Positions 33,764-41,740 of a DNA stretch of 64,000 bases are shown here, in pieces (position 1 is the stretch's first letter; the number at the start of each line of letters is the position of its first letter). Source of the stretch: JALOAD01 sp023228995 [NCBI: Candidatus Muiribacterium halophilum] (GTDB lineage: Bacteria; Muiribacteriota; Muiribacteriia; Muiribacteriales); contig JALOAD010000009.1 in the NCBI GenBank assembly GCA_023228995.1, positions 20,369-84,368 of the forward strand, given 5' to 3'. A program made the position numbers and the translations under genes. The notes beneath the pieces were generated by a model that was given only the letters and a program-made list of their open reading frames with translations, had not been told where the DNA came from and made no database searches.

Positions 33764-34851
33764 TGAATCTTGATTTTATAACAACAGGTGAATCTCATGG
33801 AAAATGCCTTAATACAATAATTACAAATTTCCCTTCTGGAATAAAAATTAATATTAAAACTATCAACAATGAACTTGCATTAAGACAAAAAGGTTATGGT
33901 CGTGGAGATAGAATGAATATTGAAAAAGATACAGTTGAAATTAATAGCGGAATTAACAAATCAGGATTTTCAACAGGAGCACCAATATGTCTTGAGATAA
34001 AAAATAAAGACTGGGAAAACTGGAAAGATAAAGAAGAAGATATAATTACAGCACCTAGACCTGGTCATGCAGACCTTTATGGATTAATTAAATACAATAA
34101 TAATATTAGAAATGTAATTGAAAGAAGTTCTGCTAGAGAAACAGCTGCTCGTGTTGCAGCAGGTTCAATATTCAAACAATATCTTGATAATTTTGGAGTT
34201 AATATATATTCATTCACAACTGGAATAGACAAAACAGATAAAGAATTATTAAAAACAAGTTTATCTTCTAAAGAAATCTCACTTTGCAGAAATTCGAATT
34301 TCAACACTTGGAACAAAAATAAAGAAGATAAATACAAAAGTTTAATCGATAATGCTATAAATACAAAAGATTCACTTGGTGGAAGTCTAAGAGTAATTGT
34401 TGAAGGTGTTAAACCTGGAATTGGAAGTTATATAGATTATAAATCAAAACTTGATGCAAATATCGCATTTGCAATAACCAGCATACAATCAGTCAAAGGA
34501 ATTACATTTGGAAATCCAGAATATCCGTTTTCAAAAGGAAGCCAAATGCATGATGAAATATATTGGGATAAAAACAAATATAAACATTATTCAAATAACT
34601 CAGGTGGAATTACTGGCGGAATGAGTACTGGAGAAAATATATATTTTGATGTTTTCGTCAAACCAATTCCAACACTAATGAAACCATTAAGAACAGTTGA
34701 TATTAATACTAAACTTGAAGTTCCTGCAATAAAAGAAAGATCTGATGTTTGGATTGTTCCAGCTTGTGGAATAGTTTGTGAAAGCATGACAGCATTTATT
34801 ATTGCAAAAGAATATTTAAAACTTTGCTCTGAAAAGTTCAATACCAAATAA
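33763..34851 (+). CDS. aroC: Chorismate synthase
   Basis: A 362-residue enzyme, full length for the family. Signatures: TTGESHGKCL at the start, RQKGYGRGDRM (flavin/phosphate-binding arginines), PRPGHADLYG, ERSSARETAARVAAG and SGGITGGMSTGE. It converts EPSP to chorismate with reduced FMN, the last step of the pathway begun by aroKB and aroQ at 19-21 kb. The 3' end overlaps a small convergent gene by 36 bases. Confidence 0.97.
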   Translation: MNLDFITTGESHGKCLNTIITNFPSGIKINIKTINNELALRQKGYGRGDRMNIEKDTVEINSGINKSGFSTGAPICLEIKNKDWENWKDKEEDIITAPRPGHADLYGLIKYNNNIRNVIERSSARETAARVAAGSIFKQYLDNFGVNIYSFTTGIDKTDKELLKTSLSSKEISLCRNSNFNTWNKNKEDKYKSLIDNAINTKDSLGGSLRVIVEGVKPGIGSYIDYKSKLDANIAFAITSIQSVKGITFGNPEYPFSKGSQMHDEIYWDKNKYKHYSNNSGGITGGMSTGENIYFDVFVKPIPTLMKPLRTVDINTKLEVPAIKERSDVWIVPACGIVCESMTAFIIAKEYLKLCSEKFNTK

Positions 34852-34956
34852 AACTAAACTTGTACCAATAAAAAATATAAAATCATTTTTTCCGCCATAA
34901 TAATAAATAAAGATACCAATCAAAACTATAAGAATACTGATAATACCTTTTTTCAT
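34816..34956 (-). CDS. Small two-helix membrane protein (46 residues)
   Basis: A small reading frame beginning MKKGIISILIVLIGIFI: a basic start, a hydrophobic helix, a YYYGGKND turn, a second helix (FIFFIGTSLVLFGIEL) and the tail FRAKF. The ATG overlaps the TGA of the upstream protease gene (ATGA), and GAGG lies seven bases before it, so it is very likely translated, coupled to the protease. Function unknown; perhaps a partner or regulator of the CPBP protein. Its 3' end overlaps aroC on the other strand. Confidence 0.7.
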   Translation of the reverse strand: MKKGIISILIVLIGIFIYYYGGKNDFIFFIGTSLVLFGIELFRAKF

Positions 34957-35582
34957 ATATTTACCTCAACAAAATAATACATAAGAACATATGAAATCGC
35001 AACTGTAAAAATATGAAATATTATAACAGTTATAAGTTTTTCTGTTTTTGAATAAATATAAGTTACAAATAAAGACCATAAAAACAATCTTATTTGATTA
35101 TTAAGATGTCCTATTGCAAAAAAAAATGATATTATTAGAATTATTAAAAAATTATATTTTATTTTGGTTTTCAAATAATCAAAAACAATAAATCTATAAA
35201 ATATCTCTTCAATTATCGGAAAAATAAGAATATTTGAAACTATTGTAAAGATTGTAAATTTACTTCCAACATATACTAAATGAGTATAGTCTTCATTATT
35301 TCCAAAAAAATATAAAACAATCATTGTTAATATAAAACCAGTAAAATAAACGCCAAAAATTAGTTTTATACCTAACCATATATTTTCTTTTATTAAAGGG
35401 AATTCAAATTTAATTTTATTTTTAATTTCATTTCTAAAGAAATAAAATAATATAAAGGCAAAAACAAATCCCAAGATATATCTCGGGATTTGTGATAAAC
35501 CTATTCTAACTAATATAATATAAGATAAATAAAATAAAATGATTATCAATAAATTTAAAAAATCTTTTCTTTTTAAACTCAT
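34953..35582 (-). CDS. CPBP-family intramembrane protease (type II CAAX-like), copy 1
   Basis: A 209-residue polytopic membrane protein. The active-site motifs are PIIEEIFYRF (EExxxR) and SFFFAIGHLNN (FxxxH), followed by a terminal helix; the order and spacing are standard. Family members process prenylated or peptide substrates or act in self-immunity. A second, larger member lies at 47.9 kb. Confidence 0.88.
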   Translation of the reverse strand: MSLKRKDFLNLLIIILFYLSYIILVRIGLSQIPRYILGFVFAFILFYFFRNEIKNKIKFEFPLIKENIWLGIKLIFGVYFTGFILTMIVLYFFGNNEDYTHLVYVGSKFTIFTIVSNILIFPIIEEIFYRFIVFDYLKTKIKYNFLIILIISFFFAIGHLNNQIRLFLWSLFVTYIYSKTEKLITVIIFHIFTVAISYVLMYYFVEVNI

Positions 35583-35586
35583 AATA

Positions 35587-36040
35587 CTATTTAATTACTT
35601 CTAAAAATTTTACTCCTCTATAATCATTATCAGCAGATGGATTATATGCTCCATCCGGTGGAGTTTCATTATCTGAATCATAACATACTACTTCTTTAAC
35701 AAGTGTTTTTACATTATTAATTGTTCCATCAGATAAAATAATTGGACTAAATATCCATCTAAAAATAGTTGAACAGATAAGTGTTAATTCTTTTATTTAT
35801 TATAATATCAATAATTCTCGTTGAATTTTTCTCATAAAATACTATACCTTGAGAGGAAATCAAACAATCACACTCCTTAAGTAAATTAGATTGATATTTT
35901 TCAGAATTGTTCATAACAAACTCCTGAATAAGGTCATTATTAATTATCAAAGCTAAATCAGTAAAACTCAATTCCGAATTTCCAAAACTAGTAATTGAAA
36001 CTGCAAAAATAAATAAAAAACTTAACAACATTTTTTTCAT
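35587..36040 (-). pseudogene. Secreted protein gene interrupted by a frameshift
   Basis: The frame from the ATG at 36040 (GGAGG four bases upstream) encodes a signal peptide (MKKMLLSFLFIFAVSITSF) and about 70 more residues, then stops at 35759. The next frame then stays open to 35587 and reads sensibly: ELTLICSTIFRWIFSP, later EVVCYDSDNETPPDGAYN and GVKFLEVIK. A one-base shift in the AATAAATAAAAG stretch near 35795 would join them into a protein of about 150 residues. Either a decayed gene, a variable one or an assembly error. Family unknown. Confidence 0.65.
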
Positions 36041-36075
36041 AAATCCTCCATATTTTTATAATATGGAGTTATTAT

Positions 36076-36096
36076 ATTATTATTATTATTATTATT
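36076..36096. repeat. (ATT)7 microsatellite
   Basis: Seven perfect ATT units 36 bases upstream of the frameshifted secreted-protein gene, where promoter elements would be expected. Length changes would alter promoter spacing. Confidence 0.8.
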
Positions 36097-36151
36097 AGTC
36101 AAATTAAAATAAAAAAAAGAATATAAACCAATTACGACAAGTGTTTTGAAA

Positions 36152-36352
36152 CTATGTAATGCAATGAATAAGTATTCTCGCAGGAATAGACGGTCTTCCT
36201 CTTCTTTTTTTATTAGGTATATATATTCCATATTCTACAAGCATTTTTTCTATATTTTTAAAAGGTCTTATTCTTTTCCATTTTCTGTAAAAGAAAATGA
36301 GGAATCTTAACTGCACTTTTTTGAGGAAGTTTAAGTTGACATTTATATCCAT
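36152..36352 (-). pseudogene. Possible remnant of a transposase N-terminus
   Basis: A 66-codon frame whose second half, YGIYIPNKKRRGRPSIPARI, resembles the RRGRPPYP-type segment near the start of IS5-family transposases. It stops after ILIHCIT, and nothing like a catalytic DDE domain follows. No terminal inverted repeats were found. Very tentative; it could be chance. Confidence 0.25.
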
Positions 36353-36419
36353 ATACCGTTCTTATACTCTTTACATACTCACATACCGTTCTTATACGCT
36401 CCATATACCGTTATTATAC
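36353..36419. repeat. Imperfect tandem repeat, three copies of ATACCGTT(C/A)TTATAC
   Basis: 15-base core copies at 36353-36367, 36383-36397 and 36405-36419, spaced 30 and 22 bases apart. The core is related to the TATAAG-rich leaders of the endonuclease genes. From here to 36613 there is only this array, a CCGGGAT repeat and simple AT sequence. Confidence 0.65.
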
Positions 36420-36431
36420 TATTTTTTATAC

Positions 36432-36464
36432 AGATCCCGGCCCAGAAATTTAACCGGAATGACA
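36432..36464 (+). repeat. CCGGGAT palindromic repeat, copy 3 (diverged)
   Basis: ATCCCGG (36434-36440) and CCGGAAT (36454-36460), followed by GACAAAG; one arm has mutated relative to the other copies. Confidence 0.6.
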
Positions 36465-36670
36465 AAGATTTCCATCTCTTATACATCTTCTCTAATTATT
36501 TATTCTTAATTTTTAATTATTAATTTTTAATTATTAATTAATTCTATAATTCAACATTGTTTTTTCCTATTTCACCATTTCACTATTCACCGTTTCACAA
36601 CTTCTAGTTCTTCGTGCTATATCTAAATTTCATATTAGCTTGTTTTTGTATAATGTGTTATAATAGATAT

Positions 36671-36940
36671 ATGGGTATAATATTATGTATAACACATATT
36701 GTGCAATATTTAATCCATGTAGTCAGTGGAGATATTTCTATTTTATCCTTAAAAACCATAGAAAATTTAGGATTTTTTAATTCTTTAATAGCTTATTGTA
36801 AAAAAGATTTTTCACTTAAAGGATGTTTATATTCAGAAAATCTAACTTTTTTTATTATAATTCTTGTGATTTTCATAATTGGATTTTTTATGCTTCGTAT
36901 TGGTGAAAGAGATAAAAAAAATGAAAATCAGGAAAAATAA
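36671..36940 (+). CDS. Small membrane protein, hypothetical
   Basis: 89 residues from the ATG at 36671 (the frame extends to an ATG at 36614). Starts MGIILCITHIVQYLIHVV, has a middle segment with two cysteines (AYCKKDFSLKGC) and a strong C-terminal helix (FFIIILVIFIIGFFMLRI) followed by a charged tail. Neither start has a ribosome binding site. TATAAT at 36659-36664 lies so close to 36671 that the message could be leaderless; this is speculative. Family unknown. Confidence 0.5.
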   Translation: MGIILCITHIVQYLIHVVSGDISILSLKTIENLGFFNSLIAYCKKDFSLKGCLYSENLTFFIIILVIFIIGFFMLRIGERDKKNENQEK

Positions 36941-36983
36941 ATAAATTTCCTGATTAATCATTTTAATTAACATAAAATAATGC

Positions 36984-37142
36984 TTAGTAATTTAAAGGCA
37001 AAAATTCTTCATTGACTTCTGCGTAAAAAGAGTTTGATTCTTCAATACAATTGTTACATTCAGAAACATAGTCGTTATTATCTTCATAAAAATAAGGTTT
37101 ACTTATTGTTATTTCGTTTTCTAGTAACGGGTATGATGTCAT
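36984..37142 (-). CDS. Small acidic protein with a CxxC motif (52 residues)
   Basis: A short frame starting MTSYPLLENEITISKPYFYE, strongly acidic, with YVSECNNCIEESN in the middle and ending EEFLPLNY. It has a perfect AGGAGG nine bases before the ATG and a strong upstream promoter, so expression looks real. The CNNC pair could bind metal as one half of a zinc or iron site or act in redox. No family recognised. It stands alone downstream of ecfA. Confidence 0.7.
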   Translation of the reverse strand: MTSYPLLENEITISKPYFYEDNNDYVSECNNCIEESNSFYAEVNEEFLPLNY

Positions 37143-37196
37143 ATACTAAATCCTCCTATCAAATTCATACCCCAGAGAACATTTATACTCAATAAT

Positions 37197-37225
37197 ATTT
37201 TAAGTGATATTTTTAATATAGTCAA
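37197..37225 (-). promoter_or_regulatory. Promoter of the 52-residue CxxC protein gene
   Basis: On the minus strand TTGACT (37225-37220), 17 bases, TAAAAT (37202-37197). The predicted transcript has a leader of about 45 bases before the ATG at 37142, including AGGAGG. Among the best promoter matches in the window. Confidence 0.7.
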
Positions 37226-37248
37226 GGAGTTTTAATACAGAAGCTGTT

Positions 37249-38082
37249 TTAGAGAGTTAATATACCAGTAGTCGGTAAAATGTTTTTTTGCATTATATCG
37301 ATTATTTCTTCTTTATTTAAAGTATTTATATTGTATTTTATAGCAAATTTAAGATGATCTGGAATTTGCTGAAAATTAATGTTATTTCTTAAATCAACAT
37401 CTTTTAAAAAATCAATAGGTCTCTTTTTAGCAACAATCTCACCTTCATGAAGAATAATTATTTCATCTGCTAAAACTATTTCTTCAGCATCATGAGATAT
37501 AAGAATTATAGTTTTACCAGCTTTATGAAGTTTTTTTATACTATTAATAACTTCTCTTCTTCCATTATAATCAAGCATACTTGTTGGTTCATCGAATATA
37601 ATATAATCAGGTTCCATAACAACTACCGAAGCAATAGCAAGCCTTTGTTTTTGTCCACCCGAAAGATTATGTGGAGGTCTTTTTCTCATATCATTCAATT
37701 CAACAAACTCGAGAATTTCTGTAACTTTTCTATGCATTTCATCATAAGGTATACCAAGATTTTCAAGAGCAAATGCTACTTCGTTTTCTACTATTGTTGA
37801 TACTATCTGATTTTCAGGATTTTGAAATATATAACCGACTTTTTGTCTAATTTCAATGAAATTTTGAGGTAAAACTTCTAATCCATCGATGTATATTTTA
37901 CCTTCAAAAGGATGTATAAGACCATTAATTAATCTTGCTAATGTTGATTTACCAGAGCCATTTGAACCTATAAGAGAGTAGAATTTACCTTTTTCAAATC
38001 TTATATCAATATTATGTAAAACCCGGTTATGATTTTTTTCACAACCGGGGTATGTAAAACAAACTTTATGAAACTCAATCAT
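37249..38082 (-). CDS. ecfA: Energy-coupling factor transporter ATPase (EcfA/CbiO type)
   Basis: A 277-residue ABC ATPase: Walker A GSNGSGKS, Q-loop with the ECF-typical FQNPENQIV, signature LSGGQKQ, Walker B YIIFDEPTS, H-loop LISHDAEE, and a C-terminal extension. It would power uptake of a vitamin or metal with an EcfT scaffold and an S-component. Placement right after rplQ is common in Firmicutes, where ecfA1-ecfA2-ecfT follow, but here no second ATPase or EcfT follows. It starts two bases after the rplQ stop codon. Confidence 0.92.
   Translation of the reverse strand: MIEFHKVCFTYPGCEKNHNRVLHNIDIRFEKGKFYSLIGSNGSGKSTLARLINGLIHPFEGKIYIDGLEVLPQNFIEIRQKVGYIFQNPENQIVSTIVENEVAFALENLGIPYDEMHRKVTEILEFVELNDMRKRPPHNLSGGQKQRLAIASVVVMEPDYIIFDEPTSMLDYNGRREVINSIKKLHKAGKTIILISHDAEEIVLADEIIILHEGEIVAKKRPIDFLKDVDLRNNINFQQIPDHLKFAIKYNINTLNKEEIIDIMQKNILPTTGILTL
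38022..38049 (-). promoter_or_regulatory. Terminator-like hairpin inside the start of ecfA
   Basis: On the minus strand CCCGGTT (38049-38043), a 14-base loop, AACCGGG (38028-38022), then TTTTA. This GC-rich stem stands out in AT-rich sequence and lies about 11-20 codons into ecfA, just after the ribosomal protein genes. It could attenuate read-through from rplQ into ecfA. Confidence 0.4.
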
Positions 38083-38084
38083 GC

Positions 38085-38435
38085 TTAGACAAGTTCGATG
38101 ATTGACATCATCGCATTGTCACCACGTCTTTCACCAAGCTTATAAATTCTAGTGTATCCACCAGGTCTTTCTTTATATTTTGGTGCAACTTCATTGAAAA
38201 GTTTTGTTACTATATCTGTTTTATAAATATATCTAGCAACTCTTCTTCTATTATTGAAGTTATCTTCTCTAGCCATGGTTATGATTTTTTCAACAACACT
38301 CTTAAGTTCTTTAGCTTTTGTAAGTGTAGTTTTAATCTTACCATTCTCAATAAGAGAAGTTGAAAGGTTTCTTAAAAGAGCATCTCTGTGCGCTTTGTTT
38401 CTACCAAGCGCCTTATAACCTTCTCTATGTCTCAT
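38085..38435 (-). CDS. rplQ: 50S ribosomal protein L17
   Basis: 116 residues: MRHREGYKALGRNKAHRDAL at the N-terminus is diagnostic, with ERPGGYTRIYKLGERRGDNA near the end. L17 binds 23S rRNA near the exit tunnel. Last ribosomal gene of the alpha operon, 17 bases after rpoA. Confidence 0.98.
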   Translation of the reverse strand: MRHREGYKALGRNKAHRDALLRNLSTSLIENGKIKTTLTKAKELKSVVEKIITMAREDNFNNRRRVARYIYKTDIVTKLFNEVAPKYKERPGGYTRIYKLGERRGDNAMMSIIELV

Positions 38436-38452
38436 GTTAATCCTCCGCTAAA

Positions 38453-39448
38453 TTATTCCATATCCTCATCAGTCTGGCTATCATCATCTAAATTATCATA
38501 AACTTCATCGACAATACCTTCACCTTTCAGTGCAAGTCCAAGCTCTCCGAGTTTCTGTCGTATTTCGACAAGTGATTTTTTACCAAAATTCTTAATTTCC
38601 ATCAATTCCTGAGAAGAATATTTTGCAAGATCTCCAACTGACTTAACATCAACATATTTAAGACAATTTCTTGATCTTACAGAAAGATTCAATTCAGTAA
38701 CAGGCAATGCTGTTTTATCAATACTTGCAATTTCTTCAGGTTCACTTTTTAATTCTTCAATATAATCAGTGAAATTCCCAAAAATTTCAGTATATTCATA
38801 AAGAGTTGAAAGAGCTTCTTTTAAAGCCTGATCTGTTTCAATGCTTCCATTGGCCCAGACATCCATAATAAGTCTTTCAAAAATATTACCTTCATCATCT
38901 ACAACTTTTTCTGATGTATAACCAACTTTTTTAACAGGAGTAAAATTAGTATCAACAATTATTTCGCCAATAACTTCTTTATATTCCTGATTTTCATCAA
39001 TAGTTATATATCCATCACCTAAAACAATGTCAAGATCAAGGTTTAGAGTACCACCTGCATTGACAGTTGCTATATATTCATCAGGATTTATAACTCTCAA
39101 AGTGTTAATCTCAGGTATGTCTTTTGCATATACTTTACATGGTCCAGTCTTTTCAACTCTAACGGTAACATTTTCTTCCTTAAGTGAAAAAACTACTTTT
39201 TTAAGATTCATGATGATTTCCTGAACATCTTCAACAACTTCGTCGATTATAGAAAACTCATGAAGCGCTTCATCAAACTTAATTTTTAATATAGCAGCTC
39301 CTGGAACTGTAAACATCATCATTCTTCTAATTGCATTACCAAATATTCTTCCACTTCCTACAGGAATAGGTTCAAAAATAAATCTTCCATATTCTGTAGT
39401 AGGAATGTTTTTATCTCTAACAAAAGTAAGGTTACCGAAATAATTCAT
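38453..39448 (-). CDS. rpoA: DNA-directed RNA polymerase alpha subunit
   Basis: 331 residues. N-terminal assembly domain with FIFEPIPVGSGRIFGNAIRR (residues about 24-43), a linker near 230, and the C-terminal domain (about 245-310) that contacts promoters and activators: LNLSVRSRNCLKYVDVKSVG and EIKNFGKKSLVEI. A short acidic tail ends DDDSQTDEDME. Normal position between rpsD and rplQ. Confidence 0.98.
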   Translation of the reverse strand: MNYFGNLTFVRDKNIPTTEYGRFIFEPIPVGSGRIFGNAIRRMMMFTVPGAAILKIKFDEALHEFSIIDEVVEDVQEIIMNLKKVVFSLKEENVTVRVEKTGPCKVYAKDIPEINTLRVINPDEYIATVNAGGTLNLDLDIVLGDGYITIDENQEYKEVIGEIIVDTNFTPVKKVGYTSEKVVDDEGNIFERLIMDVWANGSIETDQALKEALSTLYEYTEIFGNFTDYIEELKSEPEEIASIDKTALPVTELNLSVRSRNCLKYVDVKSVGDLAKYSSQELMEIKNFGKKSLVEIRQKLGELGLALKGEGIVDEVYDNLDDDSQTDEDME

Positions 39449-39463
39449 TTACCCTCCAAAAAA

Positions 39464-40090
39464 TTATCTTGAATAAAATTCAACTATCAGCTGTTCATTA
39501 ATTGAACTATCAAGCTGATGTCTTTCAGGTAAAACTCTGAAAGTTCCTTTTCTTTCCTGTGAATTAAATTCCATCCATTCAGGACAAGGTCTGCTTGAAT
39601 CAGAATCAAGTATTTCTTTGATTCTAGGAAGCTGTTTTGATTTTTCTTTAATTTCAACTATATCTCCAGATTTAAGAAGATATGAAGGGATATTAACCTT
39701 TCTTCCATTTACTGTAATGTGTCCATGTAAAACCCACTGTCTTGCTTCAGTTCTTGAAGACAAAACACCCATTCTATAAACAACATTATCAAGTCTTCTT
39801 TCAAGAAGTTGTAACAAGATTTCACCTGTAACACCTTTAATCTGTGAAGCTTTTTCATAATAAAGGTAAAACTGTTTTTCTAAAATACCATATATATTTT
39901 TGACTTTCTGTTTTTCTTTTAACTGAACGCCATAATCAGATATTTTTGATCTTCTTTTCCCATGAATTCCTGGTTTACAATTTCTTTTTACAACACCACA
40001 TTTTTCACTATAGCATCTATCGCCTTTAAGAAACAGTTTTGTGCCTTGATCTCTACACAGTCTGCATGAAGGTCCATTGTATCTAGCCAT
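39464..40090 (-). CDS. rpsD: 30S ribosomal protein S4
   Basis: 208 residues, long form with an N-terminal zinc-type cysteine cluster (CRLCRDQGTKLF, then RCYSEKCGV). The S4 RNA-binding domain follows: RRLDNVVYRMGVLSSRTEAR and HGHITVNGRKVNIPSY. S4 starts assembly of the small subunit and in other bacteria represses this operon through an mRNA leader structure. Confidence 0.98.
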   Translation of the reverse strand: MARYNGPSCRLCRDQGTKLFLKGDRCYSEKCGVVKRNCKPGIHGKRRSKISDYGVQLKEKQKVKNIYGILEKQFYLYYEKASQIKGVTGEILLQLLERRLDNVVYRMGVLSSRTEARQWVLHGHITVNGRKVNIPSYLLKSGDIVEIKEKSKQLPRIKEILDSDSSRPCPEWMEFNSQERKGTFRVLPERHQLDSSINEQLIVEFYSR

Positions 40091-40105
40091 TCTATATAAT
40101 CCTCC

Positions 40106-40492
40106 TTAACCTCTTCTTCTCTTTGGTGGTCTACAACCGTTATGAGGAACCGGAGTCACATCTTTAATAACTTTGATTTTAACTCCTGCTGCTTCAACAG
40201 CTCTAATAGCTGATTCTCTACCAGCTCCAGGACCTTTTACAAAAACTTCTGCTTCTCTAAGACTAAAAAGAGTCTTTGCTTTTTCAACAGCAGTCTGTGA
40301 TGCAATCTGAGCAGCGTATGGAGTAGACTTTCTAGCTCCTCTAAAACCCAGTCCACCTGCAGCAGCCCAGCAAAGAGCGTTACCTTTTTTGTCTGTTATA
40401 GTAACAATTGTGTTATTAAAAGTAGCCTGGATATGTACTATTCCAGAATCAACATTTTTCTTTTCTCTTTTTTTTCCGCGTGCCTTTGCCAT
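40106..40492 (-). CDS. rpsK: 30S ribosomal protein S11
   Basis: 128 residues: [54 protein letters not shown] and the conserved C-terminus [18 protein letters not shown]. Part of the platform of the 30S subunit. Between rpsM and rpsD. Confidence 0.98.
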   Translation of the reverse strand: MAKARGKKREKKNVDSGIVHIQATFNNTIVTITDKKGNALCWAAAGGLGFRGARKSTPYAAQIASQTAVEKAKTLFSLREAEVFVKGPGAGRESAIRAVEAAGVKIKVIKDVTPVPHNGCRPPKRRRG

Positions 40493-40514
40493 GCGTCTTT
40501 ACTCCTTTTCCAAG

Positions 40515-40889
40515 TTATTTCTTCTTAACTATACCAACTGTTTTTTTACCGCCACCTTTTCTGGTTCTAGAATTATTCTTAGTGTTCTGTCCTCTACAAG
40601 GAAGACCTCTTCTATGTCTCATTCCACGGTAACAGTTAATTTCGATAAGATTTTTAATATCCATTGTGACCTTTCTTCTAAGATCACCTTCAACTGTAAC
40701 ATTGTTATTAATATAATTAGTTAAATCTCTAATCTGTTCTTCTGTAAGATCTTTAATTCTAACATCAGGGCTAATACCTGTATCAGAAAGAATCTTTCTA
40801 GAAGTAGTCAAACCTATACCGAAAATATATGTAAGACCATATTCAATTCTTTTTGTTTTCGGTAAATCAACACCAGCAATACGAGCCAT
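40515..40889 (-). CDS. rpsM: 30S ribosomal protein S13
   Basis: 124 residues: [31 protein letters not shown] and C-terminal [20 protein letters not shown]. Located at the head of the 30S subunit. AAGAGGAGG site upstream. Confidence 0.98.
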   Translation of the reverse strand: MARIAGVDLPKTKRIEYGLTYIFGIGLTTSRKILSDTGISPDVRIKDLTEEQIRDLTNYINNNVTVEGDLRRKVTMDIKNLIEINCYRGMRHRRGLPCRGQNTKNNSRTRKGGGKKTVGIVKKK

Positions 40890-40904
40890 TAAATCCTCCT
40901 CTTA

Positions 40905-41018
40905 TTAACCCTGTTTCTGTTTGTGTTTAGCTATCTGGCAGATAACCATAACACGGCCATTTCTTTTGATAATTTTACATTTTTGACATATTTTTTTTAC
41001 TGATGATCTAACTTTCAT
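40905..41018 (-). CDS. rpmJ: 50S ribosomal protein L36 (zinc type)
   Basis: 37 residues, beginning [20 protein letters not shown] and ending KHKQKQG. The C-x2-C...C-x4-H zinc ribbon is complete (cysteines 11, 14 and 27, histidine 32). An ATG two codons earlier exists, but the family starts with MKVR. This is the first gene of the separated alpha operon block. In most bacteria infA comes directly before it; here infA is about 9.9 kb away. Confidence 0.96.
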   Translation of the reverse strand: MKVRSSVKKICQKCKIIKRNGRVMVICQIAKHKQKQG

Positions 41019-41185
41019 AGTCATCCCCTTTCTTGTGACATAATTTAATTATTGTGATATTTTAACGATACTGTATAACATCAGATAAGTAAGATATAAC
41101 ATAAAAGCTATATTGCCGCGATACTTAATTGATGCTACACCGGTTCGTAACCGATATCAACACATCTATATTTCAATGTGGTAAT
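41019..41185 (-). promoter_or_regulatory. Structured leader of the alpha operon
   Basis: About 165 bases between the predicted start of transcription and rpmJ. A hairpin of ACCGGTT (41139-41145) with AACCGAT (41149-41155) around CGT is extended by TTGAT (41129-41133) pairing with ATCAA (41156-41160). A second small stem CACAT/ATGTG lies on its 5' side. Such leaders often bind S4 or another ribosomal protein; that role is inferred. Confidence 0.5.
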
Positions 41186-41215
41186 AATTTAGCACACTAT
41201 ACAACAATAAATCAA
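41186..41215 (-). promoter_or_regulatory. Promoter serving the separated alpha operon
   Basis: On the minus strand TTGATT (41215-41210), 18 bases, then TAAATT (41191-41186), preceded by an extended -10 TG. It would replace the read-through transcription lost when the cluster was split. Confidence 0.5.
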
Positions 41216-41272
41216 ACTTTTTTTTGACCAGTGACCTGTTTTGAAAAAAATTAAATATATTTTAAAGAAAAT

Positions 41273-41740
41273 TTACAAATATTTTAAAGAAAATTTATGT
41301 ATATTAACTAAAATAAGCAAAAATTTTTCTTTGTTTTCAAAAATCAGGTTAAGAGCAGAAATATTTTCTTCTTGGATTTTAGAATATTCATGAGACAAAA
41401 TATTTCTCAATCTTCTCATTTCAAACCAAAAATTTGACTCTAAGATTTCTAACTTTTCAAATCTATTAACAATATCAATAAAAGGTATTTCCTTTGATTC
41501 TTCTCCAATAAGCTCAAGAAGATAAGGGAAAAGTTTTCTTCCCATAGAATCTTGTAATTTGGTAAAACGATATATAAATTGATCAAAAAAAGAAACATCC
41601 TCATCAGAAATATTATTGTAATTTTTTATATTTAAAGGAAAAAATCCTTTAATTTTGTCACATGCGAATAAAAATCTATCTCTATGAATTTTACATTCAT
41701 CATAAGTATTTAAATATTTAATAGTTTTATAATTTTTCAT
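41273..41740 (-). CDS. HEPN-domain toxin of a MNT/HEPN pair (HepT-like)
   Basis: A 155-residue all-helical protein. The RxxxxH RNase motif of HEPN proteins is in RNILSHEY (His117, with the tyrosine two residues on that is AMPylated in characterised HepT proteins). It overlaps the nucleotidyltransferase gene by ATGA. In known pairs HepT is a ribonuclease and MntA inactivates it by adding AMP to that tyrosine; whether this pair does so is inferred from the motifs. Confidence 0.82.
   Translation of the reverse strand: MKNYKTIKYLNTYDECKIHRDRFLFACDKIKGFFPLNIKNYNNISDEDVSFFDQFIYRFTKLQDSMGRKLFPYLLELIGEESKEIPFIDIVNRFEKLEILESNFWFEMRRLRNILSHEYSKIQEENISALNLIFENKEKFLLILVNIHKFSLKYL

Noticed and set aside
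36037-36231. 64-codon minus-strand frame with poly-Asn
   Set aside because: The Asn run is the (ATT)7 microsatellite; no start signals.
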